A stretch of DNA of 33,889 nucleotides, taken from positions 1 to 33,889 of the forward strand of contig JNSD01000014.1 in NCBI GenBank assembly GCA_000754445.1, written 5' to 3'. Below, piece by piece: positions 18,036-25,222 of the stretch. The stretch comes from an actinobacterium acMicro-4. GTDB lineage: Bacteria; Actinomycetota; Actinomycetes; Actinomycetales; Microbacteriaceae. Positions within the stretch are counted from its first letter, which is position 1. Each line of letters opens with the position of its first letter. Position numbers and translations under genes: made by a program. The notes beneath the pieces were generated by a model. The model worked only from the letters and a program-made list of their open reading frames with translations. It searched no databases and was not told the origin of the DNA.

Positions 18036-18089
18036 ATAGCCGTGGTGGCTATTTCGCACCCTTAACGCTGTGAATCTGATGAGATTCAC
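18036..18089 (-). promoter_or_regulatory. infC leader with two hairpins
   Basis: Two perfect inverted repeats lie in the untranslated region before infC. 18070-18089 has 8-base arms GTGAATCT and AGATTCAC around a 4-base loop. 18036-18052 has 6-base arms ATAGCC and GGCTAT around a 5-base loop, followed on the minus strand by GGGGTTTGTCTGTC. The arrangement could be an attenuator or a ribosomal-protein-type autoregulatory leader. No classic U-run terminator is present. Confidence 0.5.
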
Positions 18090-18124
18090 GGAGTACAACG
18101 ACCCGGTAGCCTTAGTCCAGCAGG

Positions 18125-18186
18125 CCCACGCGGGTGGGAGGTTTCTCCACTTTCGCATGCTTCCCACTCTGGGAGGAGGAAGCATG
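18125..18186. repeat. Two inverted repeats between infC and the DUF1844 gene
   Basis: 18125-18138 pairs CCCAC with GTGGG across four bases. 18156-18186 pairs CATGCTTCC (18156-18164) with GGAAGCATG (18178-18186) across 13 bases, and a competing TCCC/GGGA pairing lies inside it. They sit in the 256-base gap between two diverging genes, so they could be leader structures of either transcript or protein-binding sites. No firm promoter was recognised in this gap. Confidence 0.5.
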
Positions 18187-18238
18187 GGCAACGATAGCAG
18201 GCTTTAGGCCGGTATGCGAGTGGAAGGAGTGCAACGCT

Positions 18239-18574
18239 GTGAGTGATTCCATCGACGACGAGGCGCGCGATATTGCTGAAGTTCCAGCGGTCGAGCTCAT
18301 TACGACCGTCTCGGTCCACCTTCTCTCCGCAGCGGCCGTCAAGTGTGGGCTTGCCAACAACCCTGAGCAGGAAACTGACCTCGCGGAGGCCAGAAAGCTG
18401 ATCACTGCACTCGCCGGGCTAATCACCGCTGCCGCACCCGAAATCGGTGACCACCACGCCAGGAGCCTTCGCGATGGGTTGCGCAGTGTGCAACTGGCCT
18501 TTAGAGAAGCCTCAACTTTCCCCGATGCCCCCGGTCAGGGCCCCGGCGAAAAATACACGGGTCCGGTTAACTAA
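18239..18574 (+). CDS. DUF1844-family small protein
   Basis: This 111-residue soluble protein has the recognisable core VPAVELITTVSVHLLSAAAV at about 17-36, and a second helical block in which AEARKLITALAGL is followed by LRDGLRSVQLAFREAS. This is the actinobacterial DUF1844 family found next to infC, whose function is unknown. The GTG at 18239-18241 is chosen because AAGGAG (18224-18229) lies nine bases upstream; an earlier in-frame ATG at 18134 would cover the inverted repeats and lacks homology. Its stop overlaps the stop of the opposing sseB-like gene by 4 bases. Confidence 0.85.
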   Translation: MSDSIDDEARDIAEVPAVELITTVSVHLLSAAAVKCGLANNPEQETDLAEARKLITALAGLITAAAPEIGDHHARSLRDGLRSVQLAFREASTFPDAPGQGPGEKYTGPVN

Positions 18575-19310
18575 GCCGGCAACACTTTCACTCCGACCCC
18601 ATCACAACGCTCTGCGATCACGGGGTCGCTAGCCCATCGGGCCGAAATCTCCGCGAGCATCGAAGCAACGACGTCGGGCCCAAGCCCTCGGACAACACCG
18701 AGGACAACAAGAACCTCGGGCCCAGCGAGGGTTTGACTGGGGTCTCCACAGATCACGCGGTGAACAGCAACCTCTGAGTAATCACCGAGCACCGCGGCGA
18801 AACCAGCCCGCACCGCGTCATCACGCCAAGGAGCGAGGTAATCCGTGCCGCTGGCGGCCGCCTGGAGAGCACTGCGACGAAAGACCCTGGTGCCAGGTGA
18901 GCCAGGGTCGAGGACCAGAGCGAGCCCTTCGCTGGCGGCGGCAAGCGCGGCCCTCGACCCCTCGACTGGAATGGGGCGCGCCGCTGAATTCCACCTGGCC
19001 ATGGCAGCCACATCACTGAAAACCGGCGCAACGGCTCGTCCATGCCGGTCTCGCTAACCCCCGAATCACCTGCCTCAGCAATCAGTGGACTCAGCACTCG
19101 TGCTCTACCGAGCGCTGTCACACAGTGACCCCACGCCGTGGCCAACTCGACCTGGGTGCGCTGCTCCGGGTCGGCTTTGAGGAGTTCCTGGAAGGCGGCG
19201 AGAGTGTCACCGAGAACCTGATCCACTTCGCCAGAATCGCCAGCGAAAGGGTTGGCAGAAAAAGACCGGCCCTCGAAAGGCTGGCCGGCCGAATCAGCCC
19301 CCGGCAACAT
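18571..19310 (-). pseudogene. SseB-family protein gene, frameshifted with internal deletion
   Basis: Two frames together make an actinobacterial SseB-type protein. The N-terminal part (19310 to about 19040) begins [17 protein letters not shown] and reaches LIAEAGDSGVSETG. It then runs out of frame and stops at 18753. The C-terminal part continues in the next frame from about 19044 (RHGRAVAPVFSDVAAMARWN) to the TAG at 18571 (WASDPVIAERCDG). Compared with my memory of the family, the join also lacks about 15 residues, including the strand normally before the PVFS block, so the lesion is more than one missing base. The ATG lies inside the end of priA with a 17-base overlap. The role of the family in this setting is unknown. 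It may be a true pseudogene or an assembly error. Confidence 0.8.
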
Positions 19311-20043
19311 CCAGAGCCTCAGTGAGCGTGAACGCTCCGGCATACAGGGCCTTGCCGAGAATGGCGCCCTCCAGGCCAAGGGGCACTAACTCGCGAAGCG
19401 CCGCGACGTCATCGAGAGAGGATATGCCCCCCGAGGCAATGACGGGGTGATTGGTCTGAGAAAGCACATTTTTCAGCAGTTCAATATTGGGGCCGCGCAT
19501 GGTGCCGTCTTTGGTGACGTCAGTGACAACATAGCGAGCACATCCACACTCGTTCAGACGGTCGAGCGTGGCAAAAAGATTGCCGCCCTCTTTCGTCCAT
19601 CCCCTGGCAGCAAGCGTCTCACCGCGAACATCAAGTCCCACGGCAATGGCTTCGCCATATTCGGAGATGACGTGAGCGGTCCACTCGGGGTTCTCGAGTG
19701 CGGCGGTTCCGAGGTTCACTCGAACAGCACCAGTGGAGAGGGCGTCCTCCAGGGATTCGTCGTCGCGAATCCCCCCGGAGAGCTCGACGTTCACCTTTCT
19801 ACCGACGGCCTTCACCACGCGTCGAATGACGGCGCGGTTGTTGCCGCGGTCGAATGCCGCGTCAAGATCCACGAGGTGTAACCACTGCGCTCCCTGGCGC
19901 ATCCACTCTTCGGCCGCCTCGACTGGGTCCCCATACGAGGTTTCGGTGCCGGCTTCTCCCTGAGTGAGCCGAACGGCTTTCCCATCGGCGACATCGACAG
20001 CGGGCAAAAGAATCAACGAAGGCGATTGAGAGAATTCATTCAT
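19294..20043 (-). CDS. priA: PriA: phosphoribosyl isomerase A (HisA, probably also TrpF activity)
   Basis: This (beta/alpha)8 isomerase converts ProFAR to PRFAR in histidine synthesis. In actinobacteria the same enzyme usually also serves tryptophan synthesis (TrpF). The 249-residue protein has catalytic Asp17 in [18 protein letters not shown] at 54-64, the PriA-typical [12 protein letters not shown] at 87-98, [10 protein letters not shown] at 148-157 and the second catalytic aspartate region TDVTKDGT at 174-181. These favour PriA over a mono-functional HisA, but dual function is inference. It starts with ATG without a clear ribosome site, 104 bases after hisH. That gap shows no terminator and only a weak TAGTAT box (20113-20118). 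Confidence 0.93.
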   Translation of the reverse strand: MNEFSQSPSLILLPAVDVADGKAVRLTQGEAGTETSYGDPVEAAEEWMRQGAQWLHLVDLDAAFDRGNNRAVIRRVVKAVGRKVNVELSGGIRDDESLEDALSTGAVRVNLGTAALENPEWTAHVISEYGEAIAVGLDVRGETLAARGWTKEGGNLFATLDRLNECGCARYVVTDVTKDGTMRGPNIELLKNVLSQTNHPVIASGGISSLDDVAALRELVPLGLEGAILGKALYAGAFTLTEALDVAGG

Positions 20044-20147
20044 AGCGGTGGAGGCATGCGACCTTGTGAGAGGGAGAAGCGCATCGCATCAGCCACGGTG
20101 CACAAGATAGAAATACTACCCCGTTAAGGCGAGCGGTTTTTCCGGGC

Positions 20148-20780
20148 TCAGACCAACGATGTTACCCAGTTGCGCAGGAGGGCAAGCCCCGCCTCCCCCG
20201 ATTTCTCGGGGTGAAACTGTGTGGCGCTGAGGGGGCCATTTTCGACAGCCGCGACGAATGTCTGCCCGTGAGTTGCATACGAGACCAGGGGCGCCGGAAG
20301 CGATCCGGTGTGATCGAGTAGCCATGTCGTGGCCGCGTAGGAGTGCACGAAGTAGAAGCGCTCCGATTCAACCCCCCTGAACAACGAACTTCCGGGTGCG
20401 ACGTCAACCGTGTTCCACCCCATGTGGGGCAATATCGGCGCCTCAAGTTGCGCAACCGTCCCCGGCCACTGCCCAAGGCCTGGGGTGTCGACCCCGTGTT
20501 CCAGCCCGCGCTCAAACATGATTTGAAGGCCGACACAAATGCCGAGCACGGGTCGTCCGCCGGCAACCCGCTTGTCGATGACCTCGTCGCCCCCCACCTC
20601 CCGCAGACCAGCCATCACAGTTGCGAAAGCACCAACACCGGGGACCACGAGGCCATGCGCCTCGAGTGCTTCCTCACGGTCGTTGGTCAGCAGGACATCT
20701 GCGCCAGCGTGCTCGAGAGCTTTGAGAGCTGAGTGCACGTTGCCTGAGCCGTAGTCATAGACAACAACACGAGGGCTCAC
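20148..20780 (-). CDS. hisH: Imidazole glycerol phosphate synthase, glutaminase subunit HisH
   Basis: This class I glutamine amidotransferase supplies ammonia to HisF for imidazole ring closure. The 210-residue protein has nucleophile Cys82 in GICVGLQ and the His190/Glu192 pair in FHPEKSG. It starts with GTG two bases after the hisB stop. Its partner hisF is not in this window, so the two subunits must be encoded apart. Confidence 0.97.
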   Translation of the reverse strand: MSPRVVVYDYGSGNVHSALKALEHAGADVLLTNDREEALEAHGLVVPGVGAFATVMAGLREVGGDEVIDKRVAGGRPVLGICVGLQIMFERGLEHGVDTPGLGQWPGTVAQLEAPILPHMGWNTVDVAPGSSLFRGVESERFYFVHSYAATTWLLDHTGSLPAPLVSYATHGQTFVAAVENGPLSATQFHPEKSGEAGLALLRNWVTSLV

Positions 20781-20782
20781 TA

Positions 20783-21388
20783 TTAGAGGGCGCCCTTGGT
20801 CGAGGGAATGCCCTCAATGCGTGAATCCAGCGCGACGGCCTTCCGTAGTGCCCTGGCGAAGGCTTTGAACTCGGCCTCAGCGATGTGGTGGGGGTCCCGG
20901 CCATCGAGCACCGTGATGTGAACAGTCAAGTCGGCGTGCATCGTGATGGCTTCGAACACGTGTCGCACCAAAGACCCTGTGAAGTGGCCGCCGATGGCGT
21001 GATACTCAAAGCCCTCAGGTTCGCCCGTGTGGACAAGATAGGGCCGCCCAGAAACATCCACCACGGCTCTCGCCAGGGCGTCATCCAGTGGCACCAGAGC
21101 GTCACCGAAACGTGCGATGCCCGCTTTGTCGCCAAGCGCCTGCAGGATTGCCTGCCCCAGCACGATGGCGGTGTCCTCCACGGTGTGGTGAACATCGATC
21201 TCGGTGTCTCCGCTGGCGTCGATCTCAAGATCAATCAACGAGTGCTTAGAGAGTGCCGTCAGCATGTGGTCATAAAAAGGAACCGTCGTGGAAATGGAGG
21301 AGCGGCCGGTGCCATCAAGGTTGAGAGACAGCCGAACCGACGATTCAGAGGTGCTGCGCTCGAGAGTCGCAGTGCGGGGGGACGTCAC
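20783..21388 (-). CDS. hisB: Imidazoleglycerol-phosphate dehydratase
   Basis: This Mn-dependent enzyme dehydrates imidazoleglycerol phosphate to imidazoleacetol phosphate. The 201-residue mono-functional form has both metal-binding histidine motifs, HHTVEDTAI near residue 67 and [17 protein letters not shown] near residue 165. It starts with GTG overlapping the hisC stop by 4 bases (GTGA). No phosphatase domain is fused to it. Confidence 0.97.
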   Translation of the reverse strand: MTSPRTATLERSTSESSVRLSLNLDGTGRSSISTTVPFYDHMLTALSKHSLIDLEIDASGDTEIDVHHTVEDTAIVLGQAILQALGDKAGIARFGDALVPLDDALARAVVDVSGRPYLVHTGEPEGFEYHAIGGHFTGSLVRHVFEAITMHADLTVHITVLDGRDPHHIAEAEFKAFARALRKAVALDSRIEGIPSTKGAL

Positions 21389-22476
21389 GCCTTCAGTGTA
21401 GCCAGTGCGTCAAGAAACGCGGTGGTCTCCTCGGCAGTGCCCGCGGTGACTCGAAGGTGGTGCGCAATTCCCACATCCCTCACCAGGATTCCCCGCTCCA
21501 CCAGCTCCGCAAAGAGCTTCTGGGGGTTAGCAATCCCCCCAAAGAGGACAAAGTTCGCGTGTGAGGAGTGAACGCTATACCCAAGCCCCGGCAACTCCTG
21601 AAGAAGCCGATCGCGCTGAGACCGAATGTCCTCAACCATCGCGAGCATCACATCCGCGTGGCGAAGTGCTGCCACCGCTGCCGCCTGGGTGAGCGCAGAG
21701 AGGTGATAGGGCAAACGCACCAAACGCAGGGCGTCATTAACCGCAGGGTCGGCCAGGGCGTAGCCAACTCTGGCTCCCGCAAAGGCGAACGCCTTCGACA
21801 TCGTCCTGGAGATAATCAGCCGCTCACGACCTGGCAGCAAGTCCTGGGCGGTGGGAGAGCCCTCTGGCAAAAATTCGACATAGGCCTCATCCACCAGAAC
21901 AATTCCTGGTGTCTGGTCATAGGCGGCCTCAATCACATCCAGGGACACTGGAGTGCCCGTCGGGTTATTGGGAGCGCAGAAGAAAACGAGGTCGGGCTGG
22001 TGTGCTCGAATGTCCGCCACCACAGAATCCGCGCTCAGGCTGTAGTCGAGGTCCCGGGAGCCCTGAACCCAACTGGTTCCAGTCGCCTCGGCAATGATCG
22101 GGTGCATGGAATAGGTGGGGGGGAATCCCAGAAGACTGCGACCTGGTCCCCCAAACGCCTGAAGCACGTGCTGAAGAACCTCATTGGAGCCGTTGGCTGC
22201 CCACACCATCTCGGGGCTAACCGCGGTGCCAGAGCCGCGAGAGTTCGAGTAGGAGGCGAGCGCGTTCCGGAGCTCAGTGAACTCCCTGTCCGGATAACGG
22301 TTGATTGTCTCTAACGATGCCCTCACGGCCGTCACGATGGACTCGCGCACGGCGGGTGGAATCGGGTGTGTGTTCTCGTTGACGTTCAGGGCGTAGGGGA
22401 CTGCGATCATGGGAGCGCCATAGGGCTTCTTCCCTACAAGGTCAGCCCGAACCGGCAAGTCGTTAAGAGTGGCCAC
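21385..22476 (-). CDS. hisC: Histidinol-phosphate aminotransferase
   Basis: This PLP-dependent class II-type aminotransferase converts imidazoleacetol phosphate and glutamate to histidinol phosphate. The 363-residue protein has the PLP lysine Lys228 in [27 protein letters not shown] at 167-176 and VDEAYVEF at 195-202. It is the first gene of the his run. The GTG start has no Shine-Dalgarno sequence but has TACGAT six bases upstream, suggesting a leaderless message. hisD, normally just upstream in actinobacteria, is not here. Confidence 0.96.
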   Translation of the reverse strand: MATLNDLPVRADLVGKKPYGAPMIAVPYALNVNENTHPIPPAVRESIVTAVRASLETINRYPDREFTELRNALASYSNSRGSGTAVSPEMVWAANGSNEVLQHVLQAFGGPGRSLLGFPPTYSMHPIIAEATGTSWVQGSRDLDYSLSADSVVADIRAHQPDLVFFCAPNNPTGTPVSLDVIEAAYDQTPGIVLVDEAYVEFLPEGSPTAQDLLPGRERLIISRTMSKAFAFAGARVGYALADPAVNDALRLVRLPYHLSALTQAAAVAALRHADVMLAMVEDIRSQRDRLLQELPGLGYSVHSSHANFVLFGGIANPQKLFAELVERGILVRDVGIAHHLRVTAGTAEETTAFLDALATLKA

Positions 22477-22482
22477 GCGATA

Positions 22483-22488
22483 ATCGTA
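22483..22488 (-). promoter_or_regulatory. Candidate -10 box (TACGAT) for leaderless hisC
   Basis: On the minus strand TACGAT fits TANNNT and lies six bases before the hisC GTG. No good -35 is visible. The 37-base gap to the LysM gene upstream has no terminator, so read-through from that gene is also possible. Confidence 0.45.
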
Positions 22489-22513
22489 GCCGGGCAGGCT
22501 ACTGGCTTACCCC

Positions 22514-22813
22514 CTAGCGAGGAATAGCAAGTTCTTGCCCGGGGTTCAGGTTGGCGCTGGTCAGCTGGTTCAGGGTCATCAGCTCGGCCACCATGTCGCG
22601 CGGGTCGCCGGTGGGATCAATCATCTCGGCAATCGCCCACAGGGTGTCCCCGGACACCACGGTCACGTAGTCAAAGTTGTTAGACGATGCCGTGCTCTCA
22701 GCGAGTGCACCAGGAGACGTCACCAAGAGGGAGACTGCGACAACGGGAATAGCGAATAAAGCTGCGAGGACGACGCGTCCTCTGCGAGTGATACGAAGTG
22801 TTGAGCTGGTCAT
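22514..22813 (-). CDS. LysM-domain membrane protein, probable SOS-induced cell-division suppressor (YneA/Rv2719c/DivS-like)
   Basis: This 99-residue protein has a basic N-terminus, one membrane segment at about 14-36 and an extracytoplasmic LysM domain at about 48-98 (YVTVVSGDTLWAIAEMI, then NLNPGQELAIP) that should bind peptidoglycan. Small membrane-anchored LysM proteins encoded divergently from lexA are known to halt division during DNA damage in Bacillus (YneA), Mycobacterium (Rv2719c) and Corynebacterium (DivS, in the same position). Position, architecture and the LexA box on its promoter support that role here. The ATG has AAGGAG seven bases upstream. Division arrest itself is inferred, not shown. 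Confidence 0.88.
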   Translation of the reverse strand: MTSSTLRITRRGRVVLAALFAIPVVAVSLLVTSPGALAESTASSNNFDYVTVVSGDTLWAIAEMIDPTGDPRDMVAELMTLNQLTSANLNPGQELAIPR

Positions 22814-22835
22814 GATTACTCTCCTTAGCTGGTCG

Positions 22836-22880
22836 AGATTCCGGACCCGGCCCTCGGCCGGGAGGACCGGGTCCGAATCT
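22836..22880 (-). promoter_or_regulatory. Strong hairpin at the 5' end of the LysM-gene transcript
   Basis: Plus-strand arms AGATTCCGGACCCGG (22836-22850) and CCGGGTCCGAATCT (22867-22880) pair perfectly apart from one bulged C. Inside them CCTC (22852-22855) pairs with GAGG (22862-22865). Transcription from the promoter at 22889-22917 should start near 22882, so the hairpin would be the first structure of the message. It ends 11 bases before the AAGGAG ribosome site. No U-run follows, so message stability or translational control is likelier than termination. Confidence 0.7.
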
Positions 22881-22884
22881 CTGT

Positions 22885-22917
22885 TTCGAATATATGTTCG
22901 AATACGTGTGGTGTCAA
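22885..22917 (-). promoter_or_regulatory. LexA-controlled promoter of the LysM gene
   Basis: On the minus strand a perfect TTGACA (22912-22917) and TATATT (22889-22894) are 17 bases apart. An 18-base near-palindrome TTCGAATATATGTTCGAA (22885-22902) covers the -10 and part of the spacer. It matches the Gram-positive/actinobacterial SOS box (TCGAAC-N4-GTTCGA) with one change. Bound LexA would block RNA polymerase directly. Confidence 0.85.
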
Positions 22918-22960
22918 GTACCGAACACTCTGTATTTCATCAGCCACCACCGACACGCTG

Positions 22961-22988
22961 TGGACAGCTTCGAACGCATGTGTAGAAA
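22961..22988 (+). promoter_or_regulatory. Candidate lexA promoter with weak SOS box
   Basis: TGGACA (22961-22966) and TAGAAA (22983-22988) are 16 bases apart. The spacer and the start of the -10 box are covered by an imperfect SOS box, TCGAACGCATGTGTAG at 22970-22985, whose left half is perfect and right half poor. A further GTTCGA half-site lies at 22993-22998. This fits mild autoregulation of lexA. An alternative is a leaderless start using TACCCT (23006-23011), six bases before the ATG. Confidence 0.5.
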
Positions 22989-23017
22989 AAGTGTTCGACA
23001 TCGGCTACCCTGGGGGC

Positions 23018-23650
23018 ATGTTGACCGAACAGCAGCAGAAGATTCAGGCCTTTATTGAGCACTCCCTTGACTCACGCGGGGTTCCGCCGAGCATGCGAGA
23101 GATTTGCGACAACACCGGGCTCTCCTCCACCTCGAGCGTGTCGCACCAGTTGAGCCAGCTCGAACGGGCCGGGTTCATCAAACGTCACGCCAACACTGCT
23201 CGGACGTTAGAAATCCTCAAGCGTCTCACTCCAGAGCCAGACCAGCCTGTGGTCTCCTTGGTGCCGCGCAGCGACGACGTCGTGAACGTGCCGCTGGTCG
23301 GTCGCATTGCCGCCGGTATTCCGATCACCGCAGAGCAACAGGTGGAAGATGTTCTCCCACTCCCCAGGACTCTCGTCGGCAACGGCGAGCTCTTTATGTT
23401 GAAAGTCGTCGGTGACTCCATGATTGACGCCGCCATCTGTGATGGCGACTGGGTCGTCATCCGCCAGCAGGCCACGGCCAACAATGGCGACATTGTGGCG
23501 GCCATGCTGGATGAGGAAGCCACGGTGAAGGTGTTTAAGCAACGCGATGGCCACACCTGGCTACTGCCGCAGAACAGCGCCTACGAGCCGATTCTTGGTG
23601 ACCACGCAACAGTGCTTGGCAAGGTGGTCACCGTACTTCGTAGCCTGTAG
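23018..23650 (+). CDS. lexA: LexA repressor, SOS regulator
   Basis: LexA represses DNA-damage genes and cleaves itself when RecA filaments form. The 210-residue protein has a winged-helix DNA-binding domain at about 1-70 ([14 protein letters not shown] recognition region) and an S24 peptidase domain. The self-cleavage site is Ala99-Gly100 in GRIAAGIP, with catalytic Ser134 in VGDSMID and Lys171 in ATVKVF. The ATG is chosen because MLTEQQQKI matches the family start; an upstream ATG would add nine residues. It is divergent from the LysM gene and converges on rnpB with only a few bases between. Confidence 0.97.
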   Translation: MLTEQQQKIQAFIEHSLDSRGVPPSMREICDNTGLSSTSSVSHQLSQLERAGFIKRHANTARTLEILKRLTPEPDQPVVSLVPRSDDVVNVPLVGRIAAGIPITAEQQVEDVLPLPRTLVGNGELFMLKVVGDSMIDAAICDGDWVVIRQQATANNGDIVAAMLDEEATVKVFKQRDGHTWLLPQNSAYEPILGDHATVLGKVVTVLRSL

Positions 23651-23654
23651 AGGT

Positions 23655-24022
23655 GAGGGAAGGGGCCGGCCGATACGCCGGGTTCTGTCCCGAAGCGAAC
23701 TTCGGTGGCGACCATCTTTCTCGGAGGGCTGTTACCAACACTCTCTAGCGGCCTACCCGACACCCAAGCGAGCAACTTCAGTGGTGTCTGTTTGGCCTTG
23801 CTCCGGACGAGGTTTACCGAGCAGATTCGGTCACCCGAATCTCTGGTGGTCTCTTACACCACCGTTTCACCCTTACCCGATTGCTCGGGCGGTTTACTTT
23901 CTGTGGCACTGTCTCGCGGATTACTCCGGGTGGGTGTTACCCACCGTCCTGCTCTCTGGAGCCCGGACGTTCCTCGGCACTACCGAAATAGTGACGCGAC
24001 CGCCTGGCCGACCCTTTCCATC
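23655..24022 (-). ncRNA. rnpB: RNase P RNA, bacterial class A
   Basis: This catalytic RNA trims the 5' ends of pre-tRNAs. On the minus strand the conserved blocks appear in order: GAGGAACGTCCGGGCTCC, CAGTGCCACAGAAA, GGTAAGGGTGAAACGGTGG, TGTAAGAGACCACCAG and, near the 3' end, GGGACAGAACCCGGCGTAT. The P1 stem closes the molecule between 24006-24019 and 23658-23671 with one mismatch and one wobble over 14 pairs. This sets the length at about 360 bases, as expected. Ends are approximate. It lies between lexA (converging) and the RNase H gene. Confidence 0.97.
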
Positions 24023-24028
24023 ACTACC

Positions 24029-24034
24029 AGGGTA
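24029..24034 (-). promoter_or_regulatory. Candidate rnpB -10 box (TACCCT)
   Basis: On the minus strand TACCCT lies seven bases before the A of GATGGAAAGG, where the P1 stem begins, fitting a transcription start at the mature 5' end. No good -35 is seen, so confidence is low. Confidence 0.35.
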
Positions 24035-24054
24035 GAGCAGTGGGGCCCCTCGCA

Positions 24055-24483
24055 CTAGAGCTCGCGATAGGACGCCGCTGAATCGAGAGCCCGGTTCGCC
24101 GCCGCATCGGCTCGGGAGTTCTCTTCTCGGGGAACCCATTCGAAGGCGACGGAACATCCCGCGAGGAGCTCCCTGGCTTCCTTCGCCAAAGCCTGCATGT
24201 CGGGGTGCTTGATTTTCCAACGCCCGGACATTTGTTCCACGACGAGTTTGGAATCCATGCGAATGTGAAGGTGGGCCGAGGGTGATATTTCCAACGCAGT
24301 CTTCACACCCTCGATCATTCCGCGGTATTCGGCAACGTTGTTGGAGGCGACACCGCAGAGGATTCCCGCCGAGGCAATCACGGCACCCGTCTCGGGATCA
24401 ATGACTACTGCCCCGCCAGCGGCAGCACCGGGATTACCTCTGGATGCGCCATCGGCCTCAATCACCAGTCGCTGGTAGGTCAC
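24055..24483 (-). CDS. Ribonuclease H (RNase HI-type, stand-alone domain)
   Basis: This enzyme degrades the RNA strand of RNA:DNA hybrids. The 142-residue protein shows all four acidic catalytic residues: Asp11 in IEADGASRGNPG, Glu52 in NNVAEYRG, Asp77 in RMDSKLVV and Asp126 in NSRADAAAN. Many actinobacterial relatives, such as Rv2228c, carry a C-terminal acid-phosphatase (CobC-like) domain, which is missing here. The start is GTG overlapping the preceding gene by 4 bases (GTGA). It ends about 30 bases before the 5' end of rnpB. Confidence 0.95.
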   Translation of the reverse strand: MTYQRLVIEADGASRGNPGAAAGGAVVIDPETGAVIASAGILCGVASNNVAEYRGMIEGVKTALEISPSAHLHIRMDSKLVVEQMSGRWKIKHPDMQALAKEARELLAGCSVAFEWVPREENSRADAAANRALDSAASYREL

Positions 24484-25220
24484 AGGCCAGACTCTGCTGT
24501 TCGAATCAGAATGGCGTTGCTATCAGGACACAACAGCACCTCATCCGCCGGTGCTTGACGAACGCTCTGGATGTCGGATTCGGTGAGGGCGACACCGCTG
24601 GCACTGGAGATGCCCGCCCTCAGGTGAGAAGCTCCTTGCCCGTAACGCTCGCGTTGGCGCTCGTAGAGTGCAACTAAATCAGAGGGCAACAGGGCAACGA
24701 GTTCAGCTCTGGCCAATCCGAGGCCGGCCACCTCGGCGGCCAGCTCAGCGCTCTGGGTGTGTTCCTCGCTGCGCGCGTGGGCGAGGGCCTCCTCCGCCGT
24801 GACAAGGTCTCCTGCAATTTGTGCCTCGGTGGCCTCGGCGTTATCGAGTCGTTCCATGATGGCAAGCTCAATGTCCTCTAAGTCAGAGCGTCTTCCCATC
24901 AAGCTCTGAAGCTCGTGTTCCAAGCCCTGCGCGTCTTTGGCAGAGGCGGTGTGCTCGAGACGTTCTTGGTCAGTGGCAATGCGCTTTTCGACAATCACAA
25001 CGTCAGACTCTGCTCGGGCCAGCTCGGATCGAATGCCCTCCAGCTCCACAAAAGCCTCGTGCCGGCGGCCCTTCAATTCCTCCACGGCTGCACTGAGGCT
25101 TGGGATGTGGAGGGTGTCAGCCAGCGCCGCCTGGGTTGTTCTAGCGCGGTTAAGGGCTCGGTCGTAATCAGCCATGTCCAACAACTTGGCTTGGACTTCG
25201 GGAGGTGCACTCAGTGCCAC
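24480..25220 (-). CDS. Coiled-coil protein of the C4 zinc-ribbon family, with degenerate zinc ribbon
   Basis: This 246-residue protein is mostly a long coiled coil (about 45-195) ending in a domain that in relatives is a C4 zinc ribbon. Here the first CxxC position reads SSAS (205-208) and the second CPDS (231-234), so three of the four expected cysteines are missing, and Cys231 is the only cysteine in the protein. The surrounding fold residues (LTESDIQSV, ILIRT) are kept. GTG at 25218-25220 is chosen because GGGGGAG lies five bases upstream; a GTG six bases earlier overlaps the Nif3 stop. The family often sits between Nif3-like and RNase H genes, as here. Its role is poorly known. Confidence 0.85.
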   Translation of the reverse strand: MALSAPPEVQAKLLDMADYDRALNRARTTQAALADTLHIPSLSAAVEELKGRRHEAFVELEGIRSELARAESDVVIVEKRIATDQERLEHTASAKDAQGLEHELQSLMGRRSDLEDIELAIMERLDNAEATEAQIAGDLVTAEEALAHARSEEHTQSAELAAEVAGLGLARAELVALLPSDLVALYERQRERYGQGASHLRAGISSASGVALTESDIQSVRQAPADEVLLCPDSNAILIRTAESGL

Positions 25221-25222
25221 GG

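Noticed and set aside
20044-20147. A terminator or strong promoter in the hisH-priA gap
   Set aside because: No hairpin with a T-run is visible, and the TAGTAT box lacks a partner -35; it is only mentioned as weak under priA.
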